NCBI GenBank assembly: GCA_964622775.1
Contig: CAZUSO010000020.1
Coordinates: forward strand, 1-49,105
Direction of reading: 5' to 3'
Source of the DNA: CAZUSO01 sp964622775
Lineage (GTDB): Bacteria; Bacteroidota; Bacteroidia; Chitinophagales; Chitinophagaceae
DNA length: 49,105 nucleotides
Shown: piece after piece, positions 8,336-17,800 of the stretch
How positions within the stretch are numbered: the first letter of the stretch is position 1
Layout of the letters: each line of letters begins with the position of its first letter
Program-made: the position numbers and the translations under genes
The notes under the pieces: model-generated
What the model was told of the DNA's origin: nothing
Database searches by the model: none
What the model saw: the letters and a program-made list of their open reading frames with translations, nothing else

Positions 8336-10054
8336 ATGATCAAAAAACTATTCCTTGCTGCGGCATTGCTTTTTGCTGTTCAGCATTACGGCTTTGCACA
8401 AACGCCGGCCACGATCTCCTCTTTTAATTATACCAATAATATAGGAGATTCCTGTTCTTATAATCCGAATACGCCCGGTATCTTTTCGGCGGTATCCGGC
8501 TATGTGGACAATTATTACAACGGTTTGAGCGCTGTCATCTCCTGGGGTGATGGTTCCTCCGAAACCGTCACGCTCACTGCGGCTAATTTTTGGACTTATC
8601 ACATATATGCCACTCCAGGCACTTATACCGTATCCTGCGCTTTAACAGACGGAGGCGCAACGGTGCTCGATGAAGAAACAATTTCCGGGGATGTAATGTG
8701 CACGACCATATACGCACTCGGGTATCTGCGTAATGATGCCAACTGTACTTATGATGCGGGGGTAGATGAATACCTGAATATCTACCAGCAGATTCAGGTA
8801 AGCGAAGACGGAACACCGATCGATACGTTTATTATGGGCGGAGGGTCTTTCTATACATTTGAAAACCCAAACCTCACATCAGAATATACCCTTACGCCAA
8901 TTGGCAGTGTCACAGGATATGATCTGGCATGCCCGGCACCTTTTGCAATACGCCTTGACACGGTGACCACAGAAGCGTCTATGCATGTCCTGTACGGCTA
9001 TACCTGTAATTCAACTTTTGATTTTGACCTTGCAACTTACATGTCCGGTTTGCTCAGATTTGTAAACACATCCTATCTGAATATTATGGCTACAAATAAT
9101 GCCTGCACGGGACATGACGGAGTGCTCACTTTGCAGTTAAGTCCGAAATATACATTCGGCAGCGCCAATATCGCGCCGGAATCGGTTAACGGCAACACGA
9201 TCACCTGGAATCTGGAGAATCTTTCCGGTACAAATGCCTCTTTGATTTCCGTAGCCATCACTCCGGCTGCCACGCTTACTCCGGGGGATACCGCAACCAG
9301 TATGGTGAGTATCGATCCTGTTTCGGGAGATGTCAATATTGCCAATAATACCTTTGTCTATACGGACACCATTAGGGCTTCTTACGATCCGAATGATAAA
9401 ACGGTTGCTCCGTCGGGTTATATCAATGGCGGTGAGTGGCTGACCTATACGATCAACTTCGAAAATCTGGGTAATGACACAGCATTTAATATTCATATTC
9501 TTGATACGCTGTCCTCGTTTTTGCAAACCGCTACTTTCGAACTGTTGAGCAGCTCTCATTCGGTTTCTGTCAATCATTTTGAAACAAGCGATGGTATGCA
9601 TACCTTACGCTTCGATTTCCGGGATATTAAGCTTGCACCGGCTGATGACCCGCTCGAGAATAAAGGCTTCGTGATATACAAGATCAAGGCAAACGATGTG
9701 CTGGCACAGGAAGCAGCGATCGAAAATACAGCGCATATTTTCTTCGATATCAATCCGGCAGTTACTACCAATACCGTGGTAAGCACAACGGAGCCCGTGT
9801 CGATCCATCAGATTTCCCCGGAAGACGGAGTAGTGGTTTATCCGAATCCCGCCACCGGAAAATTGTTTGTTGAAAACAAGCTGAATAAATTCAATGCGCT
9901 GACTATTATGAATACTACCGGTCAGATCGTATTGAAGCAGGAAATGAAAGACAAGGTCAATACTGTTGATATTTCCGGTGTAAGCGCAGGCGTTTACTAT
10001 GTGATCCTCAACGGAGATAAAGGCGCTAAAGCGGAGAAGATAGTGATACAATAA
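8336..10054 (+). CDS. T9SS type A secreted protein with repeat/DUF11-like domain
   Basis: 572-aa exported protein; signal peptide MIKKLFLAAALLFAV cleaved near GFAQ. Residues about 25-110 resemble a PKD/Ig fold (ISWGDGSSETVTL, HIYATPGTYTVSCAL). Residues about 345-470 resemble the conserved-repeat (DUF11-like) domain often found next to T9SS tails in Bacteroidota (SYDPNDKTVAPSGYI, LTYTINFENLGNDTAFNI, NTAHIFFDINPAV). The last 75 residues (VYPNPATGKLFVEN, NTTGQIVLKQE, DISGVSAGVYYVIL) are a type A sorting domain for the type IX secretion system. The protein is expected at the cell surface or outside; no catalytic motif is visible. It is a single-gene unit. Confidence 0.9.
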   Translation: MIKKLFLAAALLFAVQHYGFAQTPATISSFNYTNNIGDSCSYNPNTPGIFSAVSGYVDNYYNGLSAVISWGDGSSETVTLTAANFWTYHIYATPGTYTVSCALTDGGATVLDEETISGDVMCTTIYALGYLRNDANCTYDAGVDEYLNIYQQIQVSEDGTPIDTFIMGGGSFYTFENPNLTSEYTLTPIGSVTGYDLACPAPFAIRLDTVTTEASMHVLYGYTCNSTFDFDLATYMSGLLRFVNTSYLNIMATNNACTGHDGVLTLQLSPKYTFGSANIAPESVNGNTITWNLENLSGTNASLISVAITPAATLTPGDTATSMVSIDPVSGDVNIANNTFVYTDTIRASYDPNDKTVAPSGYINGGEWLTYTINFENLGNDTAFNIHILDTLSSFLQTATFELLSSSHSVSVNHFETSDGMHTLRFDFRDIKLAPADDPLENKGFVIYKIKANDVLAQEAAIENTAHIFFDINPAVTTNTVVSTTEPVSIHQISPEDGVVVYPNPATGKLFVENKLNKFNALTIMNTTGQIVLKQEMKDKVNTVDISGVSAGVYYVILNGDKGAKAEKIVIQ

Positions 10055-10090
10055 TCACCGCCAAAAAACAGGCTCCGGCAATATTAAACA

Positions 10091-10120
10091 AACAAGGCTG
10101 CTCTTACCGGTAGCCTTGTT
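10091..10120 (+). terminator. Hairpin after the T9SS type A gene
   Basis: Perfect 9-bp stem AACAAGGCT / AGCCTTGTT with a 12-nt loop, 37 bp after the stop codon. It lacks a clear T-run, so termination is likely but not certain. Confidence 0.6.
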
Positions 10121-10337
10121 ATGTTATGTGTCGGTCATATCCCCTTTACAGATACAAAACGTCTGGAAAGTATTTGAGGTATAAAAATGCAATCTGCGCG
10201 TCCACACGAAGTATCTTCTGTTTTTATGTACTAAATGATTACAGCGTATGGCAGGGCTAAGGATTTTTTTAAGGACATTTATATCAATTCTTGCTTTCCC
10301 CCGGCCATCATCCGACAGACAAATTATGGCTAATGGC

Positions 10338-10614
10338 TTAATGCGAATTATCGACTTCAAATAATTTACGAAGTAAGTAGTAATCTGGTAAAAGGAGGGC
10401 CATACCCGTAACCCCGGTTCCGTGGCGGCTCGGATTTATCCAAATTATAAACTTACGCTTTACTGAATCGTTGTAATACTTTCGATAAAACTGTTGCATG
10501 ACCTCCATTGTTTCCGGATTATCCAGATTGAGGGTTTAAAACCATCCGGAAGCCGACCAGTATAGGAGAGCGATTTATTGAAAGTAATTATTTTTCTCCA
10601 AAATTTTGTATCAT
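10338..10614 (-). pseudogene. Decayed SMUG2-type uracil-DNA glycosylase
   Basis: Hand translation of the minus strand gives, through at least two frameshifts, the N-terminal half of a uracil-DNA glycosylase of the SMUG2 family common in Bacteroidota. From an ATG at 10614 the pieces are MIQNFGEK, then ITFNKSLSYTGRLPDGFK in a second frame, then LDNPETMEVMQQFYRKYYND and FIIWINPSRHGTGVTG in a third, with a further frame change needed to read PPFTR. The family pattern is FN..L.YTG.LP.GF followed by INPSRHGAGVTG.PFT. The glycosylase motif INPSRHG is kept, but the gene is broken and ends at a TAA at 10340-10338; the C-terminal half is missing or unrecognisable. It cannot make the enzyme. Confidence 0.72.
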
Positions 10615-10690
10615 AATCGAATTATACAAGTTAAGATGGCATTTATGGTATCGGCCTGCATTTTCTCAATTCCATTCTTTAATGAATATG

Positions 10691-10955
10691 CTATTGCGTG
10701 GGGAAGCGGCTTTTAATCAAAATAGGAGCTGAAATATTTCTTTTCCTGGGAGCGCAATAACATGCAATAGGGACTGAACTGTTTATTAAAGTTAGCCGGT
10801 TTCCCAAATCATCTAAAGGAACATTCTTGCCCCCAATATTGAAAATCTTATGCTCAATTTCACTTCTTACATCAATCAATTCAAAATCCCTTATCTTAAT
10901 TTACAAATTGATCCAAAGTAATGGTGCTTACAGTTTCAGGAAGGTTGTCTGTTTG
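10691..10955 (-). pseudogene. Decayed rhodanese domain (possible ThiF/MoeB-rhodanese fusion)
   Basis: The minus strand reads DFELIDVRSEIEHKIFNIGG, then KNVPLDDLGNRL and PIACYCAPRKRN before a stop at 10691. This follows the rhodanese pattern LIDVRE..E..I.NI.G...IPL..L and the active-site loop around the cysteine (YC....R), here YCAPRKR. Upstream, in another frame, ETVSTITLDQFVN would continue the domain start, so a frameshift near 10900 breaks it, with a TAA at 10903-10901. The phrase EIEHKIFNIGG is closest to the C-terminal rhodanese of HesA/MoeB/ThiF-type adenylyltransferases, but the adenylyltransferase part is absent. Non-functional. Confidence 0.6.
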
Positions 10956-10975
10956 AATATCCGTACTGCTCAAAT

Positions 10976-11041
10976 GTGTGAATGATATAATCTTTACCGG
11001 AATTTATGTAATGCTTATCCGGGCAGAATTACGCTACTTTG
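10976..11041 (+). promoter_or_regulatory. Regulon promoter P1 (tkt-pgm-glucan synthase operon)
   Basis: Box 1 GTGTGAATGATATAA (10976-10990), 14 nt, box 2 TATGTAATGCT (11005-11015), 19 nt, then TACTTTG (11035-11041). It matches the seven other copies in the window in sequence and in exact spacing. The ATG of tkt is only 9 bp after the -7-like element, so the transcript should be leaderless or nearly so. Confidence 0.8.
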
Positions 11042-11050
11042 TAAGAAAGC

Positions 11051-13135
11051 ATGAACAGGATAAAGGCACTCACAGCCGATACAGCACAGCTCGATCAACT
11101 TGCTGTCAATACAATACGTTTTCTGTCTGTGGATGCCGTAGAAAAGGCCAACAGCGGGCATCCGGGCTTACCTATGGGTGCGGCTTCCATGGCTTATGTG
11201 CTTTGGACAAAATTCCTGAAACATAATCCTTCCAACCCGTATTGGTTTAACCGCGACCGCTTTATATTATCTGCCGGTCATGGTTCCATGTTGTTATACT
11301 GTTTATTGCATCTTACAGGGTACGATTTACCGTTGGAGCAGATCAAACAATTCCGCCAGTGGGGAAGCATAGCGCCCGGCCATCCCGAGCGCGGCAAAAC
11401 GCCGGGCGTTGAAGTTACTACCGGGCCGCTCGGACAGGGATTTGCAAATGGTGTAGGCATGGCAATTGCCGAAGCCTATCTTGCGACACAATACAATAAA
11501 TCGGGTTTTGAAATTATTGATCACTATACTTATGTATTGGTTAGCGATGGCGATATGATGGAAGGCGTATCTGCCGAAGCAGCGCCGCTCGCGGGGCATT
11601 TGAAATTAGGGAAGCTGATCTACCTGTACGACAATAACCACATCACACTGGCATCCGCAACGCCGGTAACGTTTACCGAAGATCACGTACGGCGATTCGA
11701 AGCTTACGGCTGGCACACGCAATCGGTTGAAGACGGAAATAATCTTGAGGATATGGAGCAGGCCATTCGCGCTGCGCAGGAGGAAACCCAACGGCCTTCA
11801 ATGATCTTTGTGCGCACACATATCGGTTACGGAGCACCCAATAAGCAAGACACTTGCGCGGCACACGGTGCTCCTTTAGGAGATAAGGAGGTAAAACTTA
11901 CCAAAGAGAATCTTAATTGGCCCCTTCAACCGGATTTCCTGGTCCCGGAAAAAGTGTTTCTTCATTTTAGAAAAGCGCTTAGTCAGGGGAAAGAATCAGA
12001 AGCCGCGTGGGAAGAAAAATTCGCTCTTTACGAAAAAGAATATCCCGATCAGGCTTCTGAGCTTCGTGAGTTGATTGCAGGTAAACTGCCTGCCGGTTGG
12101 GACAAGGCTATCCCTCAATTTCCTGCCGATGCAAAGGGGCTGTCAACACGTGTCGCTTCGGGAAAAATCATGCAGCAGTTTTTTCCGGCGCTTCGGGGAT
12201 TCATCGGCGGCTCGGCAGATTTAAATACCTCTACATTTACAGAATTGAAAGATGCGGGGAATTTTGAAAACCCCGGAATGGCGGTCGGCGACCTGCAGGG
12301 CTCGGCAGCCGGCGGGTGGAGTTATGGAGGACGTAATTTGCAGTTTGGCGTACGCGAGCATGGTATGGCGGCCATCTCAAACGGTTTGGCGGCGCATGGC
12401 GGCATACTCCCGTTCTGTTCTACTTTCCTGACATTTTCGGATTATATGCGACCTGCTATCCGGCTTGCAGCATTGATGGAATTGAATTTAGTTTATGTCT
12501 TTACCCACGATAGTATTGCTATGGGCGAAGACGGACCCACACATCAGCCTGTGGAGCAGCTTGCAAGCCTTCGCGCTATTCCGCAGCTCATCGTCATCCG
12601 TCCCTGCGATGCCAATGAAACGGCAATAGCGTGGCGAGTGGCGATTGAATCGCGCAATGCTCCGGTAGCGTTGGTTTTATCGCGGCAGGATTTACCGACA
12701 CTTGACCGGCAGCAATTCGCCACAGCCGAAGGGCTTCGTTTCGGAGCCTACATTCTTTCGGATGTTACTGACCCTGAATTGATATTGATAGCAACAGGTT
12801 CTGAAGTTCACTTGATTGTTGCTGCAAGAGAGCTATTCGCTAAACAAAATATTTCAGTTCGACTTGTTTCTATGCCGAGCTGGGAATTATTTGAAGCGCA
12901 AACGGAAGCATATAAAAACTCAGTTTTACCTGAATCCGTCAAAACAAAAATAGCTGTGGAAGCAGGTGTGTCGCAGGGATGGCATCGTTATACCGGCGAT
13001 CATGGCGCCGTAATCAGTATGGATACATTTGGCGCGTCGGCACCAGGAGCAGTCATGATGCGCGAAAACGGCTTTACCGCCGAACACATTTATGAACAAG
13101 CCCTTACCTTATTAAAAAAGAATAAGCAAGATTAG
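11051..13135 (+). CDS. tkt: Transketolase
   Basis: 694-aa cytoplasmic thiamine-diphosphate enzyme that moves two-carbon ketol units between pentose phosphates and other sugars in the non-oxidative pentose phosphate pathway. The diphosphate/Mg binding motif is at about 163-195 (SDGDMMEGVSAEAAPLAGH ... YDNN), the TGPLGQGFANGVGMA segment near 124, the pyrimidine-binding domain from about 360 (FIGGSADLNTST) with FTHDSIAMGEDGPTHQPVE near 485-505, and the C-terminal domain after 550. Length and motifs are complete. It heads an operon with pgm (38-nt gap) and the glucan synthase, driven by regulon promoter P1; the ATG at 11051 follows the promoter directly. Confidence 0.97.
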   Translation: MNRIKALTADTAQLDQLAVNTIRFLSVDAVEKANSGHPGLPMGAASMAYVLWTKFLKHNPSNPYWFNRDRFILSAGHGSMLLYCLLHLTGYDLPLEQIKQFRQWGSIAPGHPERGKTPGVEVTTGPLGQGFANGVGMAIAEAYLATQYNKSGFEIIDHYTYVLVSDGDMMEGVSAEAAPLAGHLKLGKLIYLYDNNHITLASATPVTFTEDHVRRFEAYGWHTQSVEDGNNLEDMEQAIRAAQEETQRPSMIFVRTHIGYGAPNKQDTCAAHGAPLGDKEVKLTKENLNWPLQPDFLVPEKVFLHFRKALSQGKESEAAWEEKFALYEKEYPDQASELRELIAGKLPAGWDKAIPQFPADAKGLSTRVASGKIMQQFFPALRGFIGGSADLNTSTFTELKDAGNFENPGMAVGDLQGSAAGGWSYGGRNLQFGVREHGMAAISNGLAAHGGILPFCSTFLTFSDYMRPAIRLAALMELNLVYVFTHDSIAMGEDGPTHQPVEQLASLRAIPQLIVIRPCDANETAIAWRVAIESRNAPVALVLSRQDLPTLDRQQFATAEGLRFGAYILSDVTDPELILIATGSEVHLIVAARELFAKQNISVRLVSMPSWELFEAQTEAYKNSVLPESVKTKIAVEAGVSQGWHRYTGDHGAVISMDTFGASAPGAVMMRENGFTAEHIYEQALTLLKKNKQD

Positions 13136-13173
13136 GCTAATAGCAATAAGTTTTGAAAAAATAAAATTATACG

Positions 13174-14832
13174 ATGAGAATATCTCCTTTAGCCGGAAAA
13201 CCGGCGGAACAAAATATACTGGTCAATATTCCGCGCCTTATTACGGCTTATTATTCCGGAAAGCCGGATCCTGCCGCGCCTGAACAACGTGTTGCATTCG
13301 GCACTTCCGGTCATCGCGGTTCTTCTTTCGACAATTCATTTAACGAAAATCATATCCTTGCCATTACCCAAGCCATTTGCCTTTATCGCCAAGCACAAAA
13401 AATTGATGGTCCCTTATATCTTGGCTTTGATACGCACGCACTTTCGGCTCCGGCTTTTGCTACCACGATGGAAGTATTGGCTGCCAACGGAGTAGAAACA
13501 ATCATTGCAGGAAAAAATGAATATACGCCCACGCCTGTTATTTCACACGCTATTTTAAAATATAACGGCGGACGTAAAACAGGTCTGGCGGATGGCATTG
13601 TTATCACGCCATCGCATAATCCGCCTGCCGACGGCGGCTTTAAATACAACCCGCCGAACGGCGGTCCCGCGGGAAATGATGTTACCAACTGGATTGAAAA
13701 GAAAGCCAATGAATTGCTGCAGAATAATCTTAAAGATGTAAAGCGCATTTCTTTCGATAAGGCAATGAAGATGCCAACCACACACCGCCGCGATTACCTG
13801 AATACCTATATCAATGACCTCGGGAATGTAATTGATATGGATAGCATCCGGGATTCAAAAATAAAAATTGGCGTTGACCCGCTCGGCGGCGCGGGCGTTC
13901 ATTATTGGGAGCCTGTTGCAGAAAAATATCATCTCAACTTGATTGTTGTAAATAAAATCGTTGACCCGACATTCAGTTTTATGACGGTGGATTGGGACGG
14001 GCAAATCCGTATGGACCCGTCTTCGCCGTATGCTATGCAACGGTTGATAGCAATGAAAGATAATTTTGATATTTCCTTTGCCTGCGATACCGACCATGAC
14101 CGTCACGGGATCGTTACAAAAAGTGCAGGACTGCTGAACCCCAATCATTATTTATCAGTTGTCATTTTCTACTTACTGCAACACCGTCCGCAATGGACTA
14201 AAGCAGCCGCCATCGGCAAGACCGTTGTAACAACGCAATTAATCAATCGCATGGCAGAAAAATTGGGAAGAAAGATTGACGATGTTCCCGTCGGGTTCAA
14301 ATGGTTCGTTGACGGTTTGCTCAATTCATCACTTTGTTTCGGCGGTGAGGAAAGTGCAGGCGCAACTTTTTCGCGCTTAGACGGAACCGTGTGGACAACC
14401 GATAAAGACGGATTCATACCGGCTTTGCTTTCAGCTGAAATCACTGCAAAAACAGGACGCGACCCGGGCATCCTTTACAAGGAACTTACACAAGAGTTCG
14501 GAGCACCTTTCTACGACAGAATTGAAGCGAAGGCAAATGCGGAACAAAAAGAAAAATTAAAAAAACTTTCTGCCACGCAAATAAAGCATACCGAAATAGC
14601 CGGTGAAAAAATAGAGAATATTTTTACCCTTGCACCCGGCAACAACGCCCCCATAGAGGGTTTGAAGGTTACTACAGCAAACGGGTGGTTTGCCGCGCGC
14701 CCTTCAGGGACGGAAGATATTTATAAGATCTATGCGGAAAGCTTTTTGAACAAAGAGCATTTGAAAAAATTTATTGATGAAGCACAAGCGATTGTAAATG
14801 CGGCATTGGGAATAAAACAGGACTTGATATGA
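13174..14832 (+). CDS. pgm: Phosphoglucomutase (alpha-D-glucose phosphate-specific)
   Basis: 552-aa enzyme interconverting glucose 1-phosphate and glucose 6-phosphate. The four family motifs are present: AFGTSGHRGSSF at about 43-53, the phosphoserine loop ITPSHNPPADGGFKYNPP (active Ser about 147), the metal loop DTDHDRHG at about 305-312, and the sugar-binding GGEESAGA near 390; the C-terminal phosphate-binding segment is ARPSGTEDIYKIY. The stop codon overlaps the ATG of the glucan synthase by 4 nt (ATGA), so the two are translationally coupled. The context suggests that it links the Glc-1-P pool used or released by the GH94-type domain of its partner with Glc-6-P for zwf; that is inference. 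Confidence 0.96.
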   Translation: MRISPLAGKPAEQNILVNIPRLITAYYSGKPDPAAPEQRVAFGTSGHRGSSFDNSFNENHILAITQAICLYRQAQKIDGPLYLGFDTHALSAPAFATTMEVLAANGVETIIAGKNEYTPTPVISHAILKYNGGRKTGLADGIVITPSHNPPADGGFKYNPPNGGPAGNDVTNWIEKKANELLQNNLKDVKRISFDKAMKMPTTHRRDYLNTYINDLGNVIDMDSIRDSKIKIGVDPLGGAGVHYWEPVAEKYHLNLIVVNKIVDPTFSFMTVDWDGQIRMDPSSPYAMQRLIAMKDNFDISFACDTDHDRHGIVTKSAGLLNPNHYLSVVIFYLLQHRPQWTKAAAIGKTVVTTQLINRMAEKLGRKIDDVPVGFKWFVDGLLNSSLCFGGEESAGATFSRLDGTVWTTDKDGFIPALLSAEITAKTGRDPGILYKELTQEFGAPFYDRIEAKANAEQKEKLKKLSATQIKHTEIAGEKIENIFTLAPGNNAPIEGLKVTTANGWFAARPSGTEDIYKIYAESFLNKEHLKKFIDEAQAIVNAALGIKQDLI

Positions 14833-17800
14833 AACTGATACCTGCGGCGCACGAGCTCATATCCAACATGAGGGCATTTTTTCAGGCGAATAATTCCAAA
14901 CTTAATTACCTCAACGAAGAGCCATTAAGAGCGGAGCTCTTCAGCTCTGATCAGATGGAGCGTTTTGGCAAAACGCTGGCAGGAACCCATCATCTGAGTG
15001 CGAAACCCGCGCAGGATCATCTGCTCATCCGGTTGGCGGATAATGAGGTCATTCTGTATGAAGTGCGCAAGCTGCTTACAGACTCCATAAAAAGAAAACG
15101 CCAGATAACGCCGGCGGGAGAATGGCTCATTGATAATTTCTATCTGGTAGAAGAGCATATTCGCAATGCGAAGGCGCATTTCCCGAAAGATTACAGCGAA
15201 GGACTGCCCCGGCTTACAGACGCCACCGCCACAGGGCCCACACGCATATATGATATTGCACTCCAGATTATTGCCCACAGCGACGGAAGAATAGATATGG
15301 AAAGCCTTAGCTGCTTTATAAATGCGTACCAGACTGTTACCCATTTAAAGCTGGGCGAGTTGTGGGCTATTCCTATTATGCTGCGACTGGCGCTGATAGA
15401 AAATCTAAGGCGTGTTTCCGCCCGGATTGCGATAGACATCGTGGACAGAAATTTAGCAGACTATTGGGCAAGGCAAATGATTGAAACAGCTGAGGAAAAT
15501 CCTAAAAACCTGATATTGCTACTTGCTGATATGGCGCGCTCCACTCCTCTGCTAACAAGCTCGTTTGTCTCTGAATTAACACGCCAACTGCGTGGAAAAG
15601 GTCCTGATTTGGCATTATCGCTTGGCTGGATAGAGCAGCAGTTGTCGGAAAGCGGGCTGACCGGTGCGGAACTGATTAATGCCGAAAATCAAAAGCAGGC
15701 GGCAGACCAGGTCGCTATGAGCAACAGCATTGGCAGCCTTCGCTTGCTCGGTTCAATGGACTGGCGCGACTTTGTAGAAATACACAGCATCGTTGATCAC
15801 ACACTTAGGAAAGATAACAGAGGCGTTTATGGCCTGATGGATTTCCCTACGCGCGACAAATACCGGCATGTCATAGAGCATATTGCCCAAAAAAGCGGGA
15901 GTACGGAGTACGAAGTAGCCTGCATAGCGATACAGCTAATGAACGAAAATGCAACCAGCGCCGATAATGATGAGCGCACTTCACATGTTGGTTATTACCT
16001 GGTAGATGAAGGTGTCAGTGAAACGAAGAAGCGTGCACAGGCAGAAGAGCCGGGCAACAGTAAAATACGACACCTGTTGCAGTCCCATGCTTTCAAGGTC
16101 TATATTACCTGTATCCTATTCATTACATCAGCCGCCACCGCGGGCATTTTAGTGAAAGCCGGATCGGACACGAAGAATCATTGGCTGCTCCTGTTAATCG
16201 CATTGCTCTCGCTGCTGTGCACCAGCCAGTTGGCCATTGCCGTGGTTAACTTTTTTGCCACTTTATTAGTGAAGCCTCGTTCGCTGCCAAGGATGGACTT
16301 CTCCCTTGCTATTCCGCCGGATTCCGGCACACTGGTGGTGATACCGGTAATGCTGACCGATGCAGCTGCAATAGAACATTTAATTGAAGATCTGGAAGTC
16401 CGTTTCCTGGCAAACAGGAATGATAATTTATATTTCGGACTGCTGACAGATTTTACGGATGCCGCGCAGGAAACATTACCGGAAGACAGCGCGCTGGTAA
16501 ATTTTGCGCAGCAAAAAATCGAAGCGCTTAACCGAAAATACGGAAGAACGAAAAATGATTTATTCTACCTTTTTCATCGCCCGCGATTTTGGAATCCCCG
16601 GGAAAATGTATGGATGGGGTATGAAAGAAAACGGGGCAAGCTCTCCGAGCTTAACGCATTGCTGCGTGGTGACGCCCGAGAACGCTTTTCGGTTATCGTG
16701 GGCGATCAGTCCGTTTTTCCAAAGGTAAAATACGTCATTACATTAGATGCAGACACGCAACTACCCATGGGCGCTGCATGGAAATTAATCGGCACGATGG
16801 CACATCCTTTAAATCGTGCCTGGTACAATGAAGAAAAAAAACGGGTTACAAAAGGCTATGGCATTCTCCAGCCGCGGGTAACGGTAAGCCTGCCGGATAC
16901 TACCGGTTCTTTATATGCCCGTATGCACGGGAATGAACCGGGCATTGACCCTTATACGCTGGCCTCTTCGGATGTGTACCAGGATTTATTTAAAGAAGGC
17001 TCTTTCATTGGCAAGGGAATTTACGAGGTGGATATTTTCCGCAAAGCGCTGGATGGTAAGTTTTCTGAAAATACAATCCTGAGCCATGACCTGCTGGAAG
17101 GTTGCTACGTAAGGTCCGGATTATTAAGCGATGTGCAATTGTTTGAAAAATATCCCGGCGGCTACCGGGCCGATATGAAAAGGCGCTCGCGCTGGATCCG
17201 CGGCGACTGGCAGCTGTTTGCATGGTTCCTCCCCTTTGTCCCGGGCATCGAAAGACATTGGCATAAAAACCCGGTTTCAGGGCTATCGCGCTGGAAAATA
17301 TTTGATAATATCAGGCGCAGCCTTGTGCCTACTGCCCTGACACTGCTCATAACACTGGGATGGGTTGTGTTGCCTTCTTCTTTATACTGGACTGTTTTAG
17401 TATCTGCCATTATTATTGCCCCGCTTCTTATCAGCGCTGTCTGGGATGCTATCCGGAAGCCGAAAGATGTGGTATTGCTGCATCATATCAAAAATTCGGC
17501 GCACAGCATTGCTGGTATTTTCGTACATACCCTGTTCTCTATGATTTGCCTGCCTTACGAAGCCTTCTCCAATATGACAGCTATCGGGCGCACATTATGG
17601 AGAATGGTTTTTACAAGGAAAAAACTACTGGAATGGAACACATCGGCTGATGAAGGAGCTACCGGTAAAATAAGCTTGCGCGCGTCATATACTTTCATGT
17701 GGATAGAACCCTTCCTGACCGCATGTATCCTTATTTTTTTAGCCATTCGTAATCCTGAAAAGCTGGTAATTGCAGGACCGGTTCTTTTATTATGGCTCAT

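Larger units (their letters stand above)
10121..10975. other. Gene-poor 0.9-kb region holding two decayed genes
   Basis: No intact gene is present between the terminator and the tkt promoter. Translated by hand, the minus strand carries two frame-shifted remnants, listed separately (a SMUG2-type glycosylase and a rhodanese domain). The part at 10121-10337 has only a 78-codon open frame on the minus strand with no similarity that I recognise; it may be the fully decayed 3' end of the glycosylase gene. Confidence 0.6.
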
